Shown here one piece after another: positions 1 through 7,532 of a stretch of DNA of 25,749 nucleotides (position 1 is the stretch's first letter; each line of letters opens with the position of its first letter). Under the pieces are notes generated by a model. The model saw nothing but the letters and a program-made list of their open reading frames with translations, made no database searches and had not been told where the DNA came from. The stretch is from positions 1 to 25,749 of the forward strand of contig JANSLP010000412.1 of assembly GCA_029298735.1 (NCBI GenBank), written 5' to 3'. This DNA is from Ophiostoma sp. CBS 140.51 (lineage: Eukaryota > Ascomycota > Sordariomycetes > Ophiostomatales > Ophiostomataceae). The position numbers were made by a program, and so were the translations under genes.

Positions 1-330
1 TAGATTATTCGAGATAACTAAGAGGGTATTAAACTTAATATATAAACTCCGTTTACCGGAGAGATTATAAGTATACCCTCGATTTAATATATTATTACTC
101 GAAAAAGTACTAGATATAACGAAACTATCGGACGAATAAGTACTCGGCGAACTAGAATACGAAGTTAAGGAAATTAAAGAATATCGTAAAATAAAGAAAG
201 AATAACTAGAATATTTTATAAAATAGTAAGGTTATAACGTAAAAGAAAATATATAGGAACTAGTAAGAAACCTTAAGAACTCCCCCTAGTTATTATTGGA
301 ATATTAATAAAAAAGGGATTAAACTCTAGA
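1..330 (+). pseudogene. RIP-degraded end of a Ty3/Gypsy integrase with chromodomain
   Basis: Read in the frame containing GAA at 149, the translation gives ELEYEVKEI, then a stop-riddled stretch corresponding to the chromodomain core KW(K/Q)GY, ENTWE and NLKNSPELL. This is the standard C-terminal chromodomain of fungal Ty3/Gypsy integrases. In-frame stops sit where Trp or Gln is expected (TAG for TGG, TAA for CAA), and ENT reads ENI (ATA for ACA). These are the C-to-T or G-to-A changes expected from RIP. I see no CpA and only one TpG in the first 300 bases, which fits. The element continues off the left edge, so only about 110 codons are visible. It is non-functional. Confidence 0.72.
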
Positions 331-393
331 TCAACTATAATAATACCCTAGTCGAAGAAAGCGGCGGCCGTATCGGTAGCCGCTTAGGCTTCC

Positions 394-398
394 TAGGT
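394..398. repeat. Left target-site duplication of solo LTR (TAGGT)
   Basis: TAGGT directly precedes the TGTTAC start of the LTR and is repeated directly after its GTAACA end at 954-958. Five bases is the usual duplication made by Gypsy and Copia integrases. Confidence 0.8.
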
Positions 399-602
399 TG
401 TTACGAATATGGCCCCCACGGGCCTCACCAACAGGCCAGGACAAACAAGCCGACCCCTCAACGGGCACGGAAGATGTATGACGCGACCGACGCAAGGCGG
501 CGGTGCTAGTGTGGCTGGAAAGGCAACCGCCTCTCAGGGACACAAGACAAAGAGCCAATCAGGGATACGGACAAAACTGACCAATCAGGATGAAGAACGT
601 TA

Positions 603-700
603 CTTCATACGAGAATGAAGTAAGAGATATGAAGTAGTATGAAGTAAGGATGAACTTCATACAGGAATGAAGTAAGAGCTATGAAGCCATATGAACTACG
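603..700 (+). repeat. Tandem direct repeat in the LTR U3 region
   Basis: Two imperfect units of about 50 bp start with CTTCATAC at 603 and 655. Each continues with a GAATGAAGTAAGAG block followed by TATGAAG. TTCAT and ATGAA motifs alternate, so the stretch also contains short palindromes. Lying just upstream of the TATA box, it resembles a duplicated U3 enhancer block. That role is inferred. Confidence 0.6.
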
Positions 701-705
701 ATAGA

Positions 706-713
706 TATATAAG
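706..713 (+). promoter_or_regulatory. TATA box of the LTR promoter
   Basis: TATATAAG lies downstream of the U3 repeat within the LTR. The same block recurs at about 1574 in the older LTR copy (GGATATATAAGATT), so it is conserved between copies. Transcription would start around 735-745, defining the U3/R border. Confidence 0.6.
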
Positions 714-953
714 ACTGAGGCTTCCTCCCAGTAACTTAGATAGAAGACTCAGTCGCTACCGATTGTCTGAAATACAAACCTACATGAACTTGTATTCCTG
801 TGCCATCATTGCATACAAAACCATACCTGTTATACGTGTTGACTATTGTTCGACCGTTACACCTTATCACTGTTTTACCAGAACAAGAACCCCTCCCCTA
901 GACTTGATCACCTAGCAGAGCCTCTACTCCCCTGGGATAGTGCCTTTGTAACA

Positions 954-958
954 TAGGT
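954..958. repeat. Right target-site duplication of solo LTR (TAGGT)
   Basis: This matches 394-398 exactly and directly follows the LTR end GTAACA. Confidence 0.8.
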
Positions 959-961
959 AGA

Positions 962-1200
962 CTAAAGAGCTAGGCGCTCCTCCTTAGTCCACCGAGCCTC
1001 GTCCTCCGCGTTAACGACCGTATAGGCCTCGTCGAGAAGCTTACGACGCTTCTCCTCGTAAACCTTTTACTACTTATTAATTCGGCGGAGACGGGCGAAA
1101 GCCTCCTTAAGTGTAAGTTCGGCGCTCTCTTTAACCTCGGAGAGCTACTAAGATTCGGAGATCTAGCGCTCGGCTATAAAGAAGTTAATAAAGAAATAAG
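962..1200 (-). pseudogene. RIP-degraded fragment of a charged, helical protein, probably transposon-derived
   Basis: On the minus strand, ending with TAG at 962-964, one frame reads as a charged helical peptide including KEAFARLRRINK, YEEKRRKLLDEAYTVV and EARWTKEERLAL. It is interrupted by TAA/TAG codons at positions compatible with former Gln or Trp codons. CpA and TpG are scarce. The style resembles C-terminal tails of fungal transposases or gag-like proteins, but I do not recognise the family. The solo LTR inserted just downstream of its stop. Confidence 0.4.
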
Positions 1201-1274
1201 GATAAAAGACGAAGGAACGAATATATACTAGGACCTATAGCGATACTACGGCTATTACACTTAGCGCCCACACG

Positions 1275-1399
1275 AATATACGTATTAATTATTATTCGAC
1301 CGTTACACCTTATCACTGTTTTACTAGAACAAGAACCCCTCCCCTAGACTTGATTACCTAGTAGAGCCTCTACTCCCCTGGGATAGTGCCTTTATAACA
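1275..1399 (+). mobile_element. Mutated 3' fragment of the same LTR
   Basis: The segment matches the last ~125 bases of the solo LTR, including the blocks TTCGACCGTTACACC, AGAACAAGAACCCCTCCCC and CTCCCCTGGGATAGTGCC. It ends TTTATAACA where the intact copy has TTTGTAACA. Differences are mostly C-to-T or G-to-A. It has no 5' half, so it is a truncated relic. Confidence 0.75.
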
Positions 1400-1404
1400 A
1401 CTAC

Positions 1405-1820
1405 CTTATAAAGTATAAAGACTAATTAGGAAAAGGTAAAGATTAATTAATTAAAAGGACGAATATTATTTTATACGGGGAATAAAATAAGGAGATAAAA
1501 TAAGAATAATATTAGGGTCTATTTTATACGGCGAATAAAATAAGGAAATAAAACAAGAATGAAATAAGCTGGATATATAAGATTAAGGGTTCCTCCTAGT
1601 AACTTAGATAGAAGACTCAGTCGCTACCGATTATCTAAAATACAAACCTACATGAACTTGTATTCCTGTGCCATCATTATATATAAACCTTACTTATTAT
1701 ACGTGTTAACTATTATTCGACCGTTACGCCTTATCACCGTTTTACCAGAACAAGAACCCCTCCCCTAGACTGATCACCTAGTAGAGCCTCTGACCTACCT
1801 GGGACAGTGCCTTTATAACA
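1405..1820 (+). mobile_element. Mutated, 5'-truncated second copy of the same LTR
   Basis: Collinear with about the last 410 bases of the solo LTR. CCAATCAGG appears as CTAATTAGG, the U3 repeats are heavily converted to A/T, the TATA block is kept (GATATATAAGA), and the long block around 1570-1690 with CAGTCGCTACCGATT and ACATGAACTTGTATTCC is retained. It ends TTTATAACA at 1820. It sits nearly head-to-tail with the fragment at 1275-1399. Confidence 0.75.
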
Positions 1821-1843
1821 CCCGTGGGGGCTATGTTCGTAAG
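1821..1843 (-). repeat. Inverted 23-bp tip resembling the LTR 5' end
   Basis: CCCGTGGGGGCTATGTTCGT is close to the reverse complement of the solo LTR's first bases (TGTTACGAATATGGCCCCCA), with about three mismatches over 23 bases. It abuts the 3' end of the preceding LTR copy and runs into Copia coding sequence. It could be the tip of an opposite-orientation LTR or a chance match within Copia. Confidence 0.4.
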
Positions 1844-2230
1844 ATAATACTTCTTCTACTAAGGCTGAATTCTTGGCCCTAACGTATACGGCGAAGGAAG
1901 CTATTACATTATACCGTCTTCTAGGAAATCTAACTCTTCGCCTAGATTCCGATTAAATCCCTATCCTATATAATAATCGTTAAACGATTCGTCTAGTACA
2001 GCCTAACGCAGGTAGATAGACCACTAATATCAAGCATGTTAATATTTATTACCACTAGTTACGCCAGGCGGTAGTAGACGGACAGGTCTCCGTCTCATAG
2101 ATACCGATAGCCCACATAGCTACCGATGGCTTCACGAAGCCTCTACGGCGACAGAAACACGATGAATTCGTTCGTATACTAGGCCTACAACAACTTCCGG
2201 ACGATCCTGAATAGCAGGACTTCTAATCTA
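1843..2230 (+). pseudogene. RIP-degraded Ty1/Copia RNase H domain
   Basis: In the frame containing GCT at 1864 the translation follows the RNase H end of Copia polyproteins: SSTKAEFLAL, EAITLYRLLGNL, then IKHVNIYYH, LRQAVVDGQVSV and ATDGFTKPL, ending near KHDEFVRILGL. The SSTxAE, KHxxIxYH and ADGFTKxL motifs are characteristic of the Copia class. Stops within the frame replace expected Gln or Trp (for example TAG in HWLRQ and TAG after VSVS). The frame is otherwise continuous for over 120 codons, so decay is by substitution rather than by indels. The upstream polyprotein is missing, replaced by LTR relics. Confidence 0.78.
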
Positions 2231-2957
2231 TCTACCCACACTCTCTTCATACTCCTACGCCTTGTCTTTTATTACTAAGGCCGGACTTTCTATATTAAAA
2301 CGGGGTAGAGAGTCGTACCCTCTCTCTCTCTCTCTCTACAACGCCCACAACCAAAAGGTGTCGTGTTTGCTGTATGAGAAAGGAGGAGCGCGCCACTCGC
2401 ACTCTGTTTTGATGGCAGGTGTGTTTGGCAACGAAAGTATCCTAGAGTCAGTAAAAGCTTCTATTCTCCTCTCACCTTCACAACATCTGATCAGAGGCCG
2501 CGAAAGCGGACCTCCTGATCAGGAGTCGTCCTCCTGTAACTCTCACGTGACGTCGGGCGCCATCTACCGTACTAACGGTACGAGCCGCGTCGAACCTTAT
2601 TTCTTTCGCTTCTCTCGATGCGCTTTTGATAATAATCGTTGTCTTATTGTTCTTGTTATCTGTCTGCGTACTATTCTTCGTCTGTTTTTCCGATAATTTC
2701 TTGATTCTTCCTTTTCTTTGTTTCCTTTTTCTCTCCCCCGTCTCTTCTCTTCCTAAGTAATTTCCCTTTCTGCCCCACAAGTCCCTGCTTAATCATCAGG
2801 CCCGCTGTGCACACACCCTGAGGGCCGTGCTTTGTCAGACAGTGGCCTCTGATCAGGAGTTCAAAATGAAAGACAAAAGAGGAGGAACAAAGAGGGAGTA
2901 TGCCCAAAAGAGGGCACGACCTCGATGTCCCAACTCAGTATAGACTCTAGATCTGCG
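2231..2957. other. No gene seen; probable Copia 3' region and filler
   Basis: Several short open frames exist on both strands, but none has recognisable protein character. The stretch holds a (CT)n run at 2320-2337 and several copies of the palindrome CTGATCAG or its extension CCTGATCAGG (around 2488, 2515 and 2851). It lies between the Copia RNase H and the putative polypurine tract, so it may be Copia 3' untranslated sequence. Confidence 0.4.
2320..2337. repeat. (CT)n microsatellite
   Basis: An uninterrupted CT dinucleotide run of about nine units. Confidence 0.8.
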
Positions 2958-2970
2958 ATCTGGGGGGGTG
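2958..2970 (+). promoter_or_regulatory. Putative polypurine tract of the Copia element
   Basis: GATCTGGGGGGGTG contains a run of seven G and directly precedes TGTTGAAATC, the TG start expected of a 3' LTR. It lies downstream of, and in the same orientation as, the Copia RNase H. It would prime plus-strand DNA synthesis. Confidence 0.45.
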
Positions 2971-3144
2971 TGTTGAAATCCAGGCCTTAAGACCACCTAG
3001 CTTAGTCATCTAGTATTCATGCCTAATATCTTAGGCACCTGTTTCATGAGGATGTCAGAGTTGTTTTGTCCCTCAGGGGGGGGTTTTTCTCTGGCTTCTT
3101 CTTTCCTTTTAATAATCAACACTCTATTTGCCAATATTTCAATA
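2971..3144 (+). mobile_element. Probable short Copia 3' LTR
   Basis: Starts TGTTGAAAT and ends ATTTCAATA, a 9-bp inverted repeat with one G/A-type mismatch that RIP could explain (ATTTCAACA expected). The 174-bp length fits short Copia LTRs. The partner 5' LTR is not in the window, so the end and any target duplication cannot be confirmed. Confidence 0.4.
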
Positions 3145-3270
3145 TCTAAACGGTCCCTTGAAACCTCCCTTCTTAGTCATCCTTCGCTGCTTCTTTGTTC
3201 CGTGCCGTTGGGCCCCTCTGGTCCCTTTGACGCGGGCCGCCTGAACGGGCCGCGTGGGTTCTTCTCGTAA

Positions 3271-3528
3271 CACGGGCGGCCATGGCTGTTGCGTCCGCGG
3301 GAGAAGCACGATCTTGTTTTTTGCCATAACGACCTCTCTGCGAACAACGTCATCGTGGACCCCGCTACCCTAAAGATCAAGGCCATTATCGACTGGGAGT
3401 ATGGAGGGTTCTTCCCGCCCGAGTTCGAGAAGCCTTTTTACCTGCGAGCTGGTCCTTCGGTCGCGCTTCCGGGAGAGATAGACGATACCGACGTTTTGAC
3501 GAACATGATGAACGAGGAGAAGCTTTAG
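3271..3528 (+). pseudogene. C-terminal fragment of an APH-like phosphotransferase
   Basis: The open frame begins just after a TAA at 3268-3270 and has no ATG before the conserved part. It encodes the C-terminal lobe of a fungal aminoglycoside phosphotransferase-like (APH, PF01636-type) protein. HNDLSANNV matches the catalytic HxDxxxxN loop, and IIDWEYGGFFPPEFE matches the metal-binding DWE segment and the following helix. The ATP-binding N-lobe with its Lys and Glu is absent, and upstream sequence shows only unrelated short frames. It is best read as a gene remnant cut off by retroelement insertion. It belongs to a different subfamily from the intact gene at 11696-12598, whose DWE is followed by TAAWMPAYWE. 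Confidence 0.7.
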
Positions 3529-4265
3529 GCTGTTAGAATGTACATACTGTAAAGCCGGGCACGGACGGCTGCTGCCGATACCGGCCGCTTATCCGTAGGA
3601 TAGCGGCCGCTTTCTGTGGATACGGCAATTAAATCCTCGGAATAATCTTTTATCAGGTCTCTGTGGCTTGCGTGTCTATTGGGAAGGTCCATTTTTAGTC
3701 CTTTGTGGCTTGCACAGCAGGTCCTATTTCGGACGTGTACGGAGTTAGCTTACGTTCCCTTTTTAGTCCCAACAAGGTTCTATTTCGGATCTCTGGCATG
3801 CGCGCATCTTGGGAAGGTCCATTTTTGGTTCCTTGAGGCTTGCGTGCCTTTGGGAGAGAACGGAAGCCGTGACCTGTGTGCGGTGATTAGTCAGAGAATG
3901 GTGTCAGATTAACAGTATGGCCATGTGCTGATGATGAAAAAGATGATGTTCTTGGAATTGTATGTTCATGTACAGAAAGCCTCAACCCCTGAATTATCTG
4001 CTTTTACCCCTATCCATTGTCACGTGCTTTATCCAGGTCACATGATGTTGGACCCACCAGCCTAGCCGGCCACGTGTGCGTCACGTCATGGGCTCTAGAT
4101 AGGTGGTCCTGCCCCTGAGAGGCCTGACTTGTCTATTCCATAGAATGTCATGCACATTGCCCAACACATGACCACACTCTGTGGTAGGTCCTTCTGACAA
4201 ACTGTAGTTGACTAAGCTGAGGATGCTGTCCTGTGGTCATTATTCGCCCTCGGCAACTCGTCGTC
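3529..4265. repeat. Non-coding region with imperfect repeats
   Basis: No gene is supported. GGGAAGGTCCATTTTT occurs at 3681 and 3811, and GGT(C/T)CTATTTCGGA at about 3720 and 3776, giving a degenerate repeat of about 130 bp. TGTTAGAATG at 3531 to TTAACA at 3914 looks like LTR termini but lacks a target duplication. From 3915 to 4265 nothing definite is seen apart from several CACGTG/CACGTC motifs. Confidence 0.4.
3582..3609. repeat. Inverted repeat (hairpin) shared with the left edge
   Basis: CGGCCGCTTATCC and GGATAGCGGCCG form arms around a 3-base loop, with one unpaired base. The hairpin and its flank (GCTGCCGATACCGG on one side, GCTTTCT on the other) match, in reverse orientation, AGAAAGCGG and GGCCGTATCGGTAGC at about 355-382, where the central palindrome is missing. 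The two copies suggest a shared, unidentified mobile-element end. Confidence 0.45.
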
Positions 4266-4620
4266 ATGCTGGCGGACTGGAAGTCGGCGGCCGACAGAGA
4301 TGTCTTTCAGCGCAACCCGCGGTGCCCTGAAACCGCTGTTTAGAAAGATCATTGACGCGGCGAACTCGGCCTTTGCCTGCCACTATATAGTGCTGCCCAG
4401 CGGCACGGTTGACGACGCTGACCTCAGGCGTCTACTTGGGTATCGCACGCCACCGTGCCGGCCGCCGCTGATCAGACCACGGCGACGGCCACTTACCACG
4501 TGTACTTTGAGGGCGAACAGATCGGGGTCTCGACTCTTTGGTCGCCGCCTTGTCGCGAGAGGATCCCGACGTGCTGGCTGCCTGTCGGGCCACAAGGACG
4601 CGGCGGCGGCCGCGGCATGG
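4266..4620 (+). other. GC-rich, coding-like but broken plus-strand segment
   Basis: An ATG at 4266 opens MLADWKSAADRDVF and stops at a TAG after 25 codons. Protein-like stretches continue in other frames (IIDAANSAFACHYIVLPSG, then TYHVYFEGEQIGVSTL, then GHKDAAAAAAWKASEGYKAL). This looks like one gene with frameshifts or unseen introns, but I do not recognise it. The minus strand over the neighbouring stretch also has coiled-coil character, so strand assignment is uncertain. Confidence 0.22.
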
Positions 4621-5060
4621 AAAGCATCCGAAGGCTACAAGGCCCTGCATCGCATGAAGAATGGCTTCTTGTCCCTTTATTCGCACCTGGAGCGCCTCCT
4701 CCTGAGCCGTCGCGGTTTCAATCGTCGTCTGGCAGTCCGCGATCTCTCTCTCCAGTTTTCGACAGCCGTGCGGCATCTCTGGCGCCACGTATCGTGCTCC
4801 TTTTTCTCGTTGTTGTAGCGCTCTTTATCGTGCTGTAACGCGCCGACGGATTCTTGGAGGCCTCGCTCCTCGCTGCGGAGACTGTTTAGTCTTTCTGTGG
4901 TGTTGGCTTCTGCGCTTCGGAGTTGTTCGTTTGCGCTTCCAGATTCTCTCTGCACCTGGTAAGCTCGTACATGACTCCTTTGCTCTCGCTCGCCATTGTT
5001 GGTTTCTTGGTCTTGGTGAGCCCGTTCTTGCGGCGCGTGCTCCGTCAGTTTTTGGTATAC
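4620..5060 (-). pseudogene. Frameshifted coiled-coil protein gene
   Basis: Reading right to left, one minus-strand frame gives a typical coiled-coil sequence rich in Glu, Gln, Arg and Leu (YQKLTEHA, EQLRSAEANTTERLNSLRSE, LQHDKERYNNEKKEHDTW). Near 4785 the coiled-coil pattern passes to the next frame (RKLEREIADCQTTIETATAQ, then EEALQVRIKGQEAIL). The switch implies a one-base indel or an undetected short intron. There is no convincing start or downstream domain. The family is unrecognised; many fungal long coiled-coil proteins look like this. Confidence 0.42.
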
Positions 5061-5129
5061 GATTCTGAAGTCTCCGCATATGGAACAAAGACGTGGATAA
5101 TACAGACGATGATGGCTTTTTCCTACCAC

Positions 5130-6272
5130 TGCATAGACGAAGAAACGAGGTCACTCTCCCGTTTCAAAGCCCTCTTTTAGAGCAGCTAAGACGCGGCGTA
5201 GTCACGCTATGATCGCCACTCTCTGGGAGAGACAAGCCCAAAGATCTAGTCCAAATAAGTCTATCTTCGTAAGGTGGGAGCCAGAAAGAGAGTTTTGAAA
5301 CACTTATATACCGCCAGATTCGAGTAACATCGGCTTAGCTATGCCGTCCTGAAAATCGTTACGGCACAAGATAGAGCGACCTGCTAATTGAAGTCAAGAT
5401 TTTGGTTGGTTGTTCTATACGAACAACACCACCCAGAATAACGGCTTGGTGCGCGAGACCGGTAACTCTTGTACGAGAAAGATAAATCCAGAGAACAGGA
5501 CGTGGGAGGACCAGTAGCATTAACAATAGTATGCTGCATAGCTGACGCAATGGCGGCGACGACAGTCTATAAATAAAAAATGTAGCCAACGTATAAAAAG
5601 CAATTCAGTGCAGTGTGAATGGGATATTCTTAGGACACCTATTTAAATGTAAATTATTTTGAGAATGCTGCACGGCCCTACTAGAAACAGACTGAAAGAA
5701 ACCATGAGGTCCGTACTCTCCACAATACAAGAGACGAAACATATTTTCAGAAACACACGGCAAGTGGCCGTATGTTGCCATATTATTGTCAAAAAGAAAC
5801 ACTCCCACCCTCGCCCTTTAAACGGCAAAACAACTCTAGAATTCATGTACCAGTTTAGCAATTACCTATTTCTAAATCAAGGACAAAACCACCACACAAA
5901 CAGATTTCGGGACAACTTGGTCGTAAAAAAAGTACAAAGGAGCGTCCCGCATCCCTTGCAAGACGAGATATTTACAGAACACAACACGAGAATATATTTT
6001 AGGTAACAGGAAAATAGACACCTCACAAGAAGGTTTACGACGACTATAAGATCCCATGCATCCGCCGTAGTCTCAAGGAAGCCCGGCAGCAACAACACAA
6101 CCCGCAAGCAGAAACGCAGAGCAGCAATAGCAACAAAACTACAAACCAAAACTCTCAGCTGACAACCGTTATCCAATTCATTTCCCTCCATCACAACCTA
6201 CGTTAGGCAAATCTCTTTGTGATAATCCATTGGGAAAAGACAATTGGCTAATATCACCTCGCAATTGGTGCC
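5130..6272. other. No gene seen
   Basis: Moderately AT-rich. Short frames on both strands have irregular composition and no recognisable motif. A cysteine- and phenylalanine-rich frame around 5877-6194 (minus) looks like chance low-complexity coding. Nothing functional is supported. Confidence 0.4.
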
Positions 6273-6524
6273 TCACCGCAGATTACAGCGACAATGTGTA
6301 CCTGGAGCCGTGTTCGATGCCAGATTTGCGATGATCTCTACATTGAAGAGCTCATAGAGGAATGTGGGAACGGCTTTCACCCAGTCGGTGACCCGGACTC
6401 GATTGTCGACTTTTCTGTGGGCGTGTGCAGCAACTGTAGCGGCTTGCCCACGCCTTAGCCCCAGGAGGGCATTGCTTAGGTCGTCCAGAGACGCCTCGCC
6501 CAGCCTTCCACGGCGTCGGTACAC
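6273..6524 (-). other. Coding-like minus-strand fragment, unrecognised
   Basis: About 80 codons open without an ATG (the upstream end is a GTG) and have protein-like composition: LDDLSNALLGLRRGQAATVA, then RVTDWVKAVPTFLYELFNVE. An ATG in a different frame at about 6541 reads MILDRLCTDAVEGWARRLW before stopping, so a frameshift could separate the two. A GTACAC that could be a splice donor lies near 6300. It may be an old gene piece or exon. Function is unknown. Confidence 0.22.
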
Positions 6525-6836
6525 AGTCGGTCTAAGATCATTTGTTCGGTAAATCTTTATTCTACCGAATTTACTGCCCTAACAAATGTACATGTTTCTG
6601 GAGGAGAACATGTGGCTATGTGCCTGTCCGATGAAGAGAAGGACCGTGGCAATAAAGATTGCTTACAACATTAGAGAAGAGAACAGAAAGAAGGAGGGAG
6701 CGGAGATGGGATCGTATAAGTCAAATTGAATGCAACCTATTTATCAAGCTCCTAAGACTTAGTTATGGACAACAAACCAAACTTGATTTTTGAAAGTGCT
6801 GAAAATCATTACAGCGTTGGTCAGTCAACTCCACTT

Positions 6837-7532
6837 TTAAAAAGGAATCGGCCGTGGACGCTTCGGCAGACATTTGTCAGATGAAAACACCTTGTTCACG
6901 AAGTCGAGGCGAAAGGGTGGGCGCCGCGCCCAGCCGTGGTTCCCGTGGGCCAGCTGCAGTGCAAAATTGACGGAGCCGGCCATTTTTCGCATTCTGAGGG
7001 ATATGTCGTCGAGGGGCGGCAGCTGGAACACGCTGTGGTTCGAGGCGAGTGTCGCGGCGTCGACGTTCCAGTTGTCTTTGGGTCGCCCATAAAACAACAC
7101 AGTCACAGGCGGCTGGCTCGCCGTGGGCAGGTGGGCGGTCTGGAAGTCGTAGGCGGCGTGGAACAGGTCGAATACGACAAACGTGTACCAGTCAAAGCGC
7201 TCGACCATCATCAAGCGGCAGTTGGCTGTGCCGATGTCTGTGTCGTCGTTCTCGCTGCTGGAGCCGACGGTCACACCCTCGTCCATCCCGAGGAAGCGCA
7301 GCGCCCGTGCCACGACGGCGTCGGGGTGGTCCCAGGCCTCCTGCCTGGCCTCGTAGTCGAGATGCTTGGAAGCAATGCAGACGCGTCTGGTCTGCTGCCG
7401 AGCAGGGTTTGACTGATCGAGCACGGCCTTTGGCGGTTCTCCTGTCGAGTCCTGCTTCGCCTGTTCATCCGTGATTCTTTCATCCGTTTGCTCCGTCCCC
7501 GTTTCCTTGCTCGTGTGCTTCTTGTCTTGCAT
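6837..7532 (-). CDS. Hypothetical protein, 231 aa
   Basis: The first ATG is at 7532. The frame extends upstream only through a TTG and a Phe-rich stretch that comes from a pyrimidine tract, which looks like 5' leader rather than protein. The N-terminal ~45 residues are polar and probably disordered (Lys, Glu, Thr, Gln). The remainder is a compact-looking domain containing RRVCIASKHLDYEARQEAW, RALRFLGMDEG, RFDWYTFVVFDLFHAAYDF and RRPPFRLDFVNKVF, ending IPF-stop. No transmembrane helix is seen and no family is recognised. The even composition over 230 codons supports a real gene. Neighbours give no functional clue, and an upstream intron cannot be excluded. Confidence 0.5.
   Translation of the reverse strand: MQDKKHTSKETGTEQTDERITDEQAKQDSTGEPPKAVLDQSNPARQQTRRVCIASKHLDYEARQEAWDHPDAVVARALRFLGMDEGVTVGSSSENDDTDIGTANCRLMMVERFDWYTFVVFDLFHAAYDFQTAHLPTASQPPVTVLFYGRPKDNWNVDAATLASNHSVFQLPPLDDISLRMRKMAGSVNFALQLAHGNHGWARRPPFRLDFVNKVFSSDKCLPKRPRPIPF

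Larger units (their letters stand above)
399..953 (+). mobile_element. Solo LTR of a retrotransposon, well preserved
   Basis: The 555-bp element begins TGTTAC and ends GTAACA, a perfect 6-bp terminal inverted repeat, and is flanked on both sides by TAGGT. No internal retroelement sequence lies next to either end, so it is a solo LTR, the usual product of recombination between the two LTRs of a full element. It contains a U3-like tandem repeat (603-700) and a TATA box (706-713). Unlike its surroundings it keeps many CpA and TpG pairs, so it appears to be a later arrival or to have escaped RIP. Its 3' part recurs in mutated form at 1275-1399 and 1405-1820. Orientation follows the TATA box. Confidence 0.82.

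Noticed and set aside
3679..3912. 77-codon plus-strand open frame
   Set aside because: It arises from the imperfect repeat around GGGAAGGTCCATTTTT, with no protein signal.
3531..3914. TGTTA...TAACA bounded LTR-like segment
   Set aside because: No target duplication (TAGGC versus GTATG), no internal LTR features and no second copy in the window.
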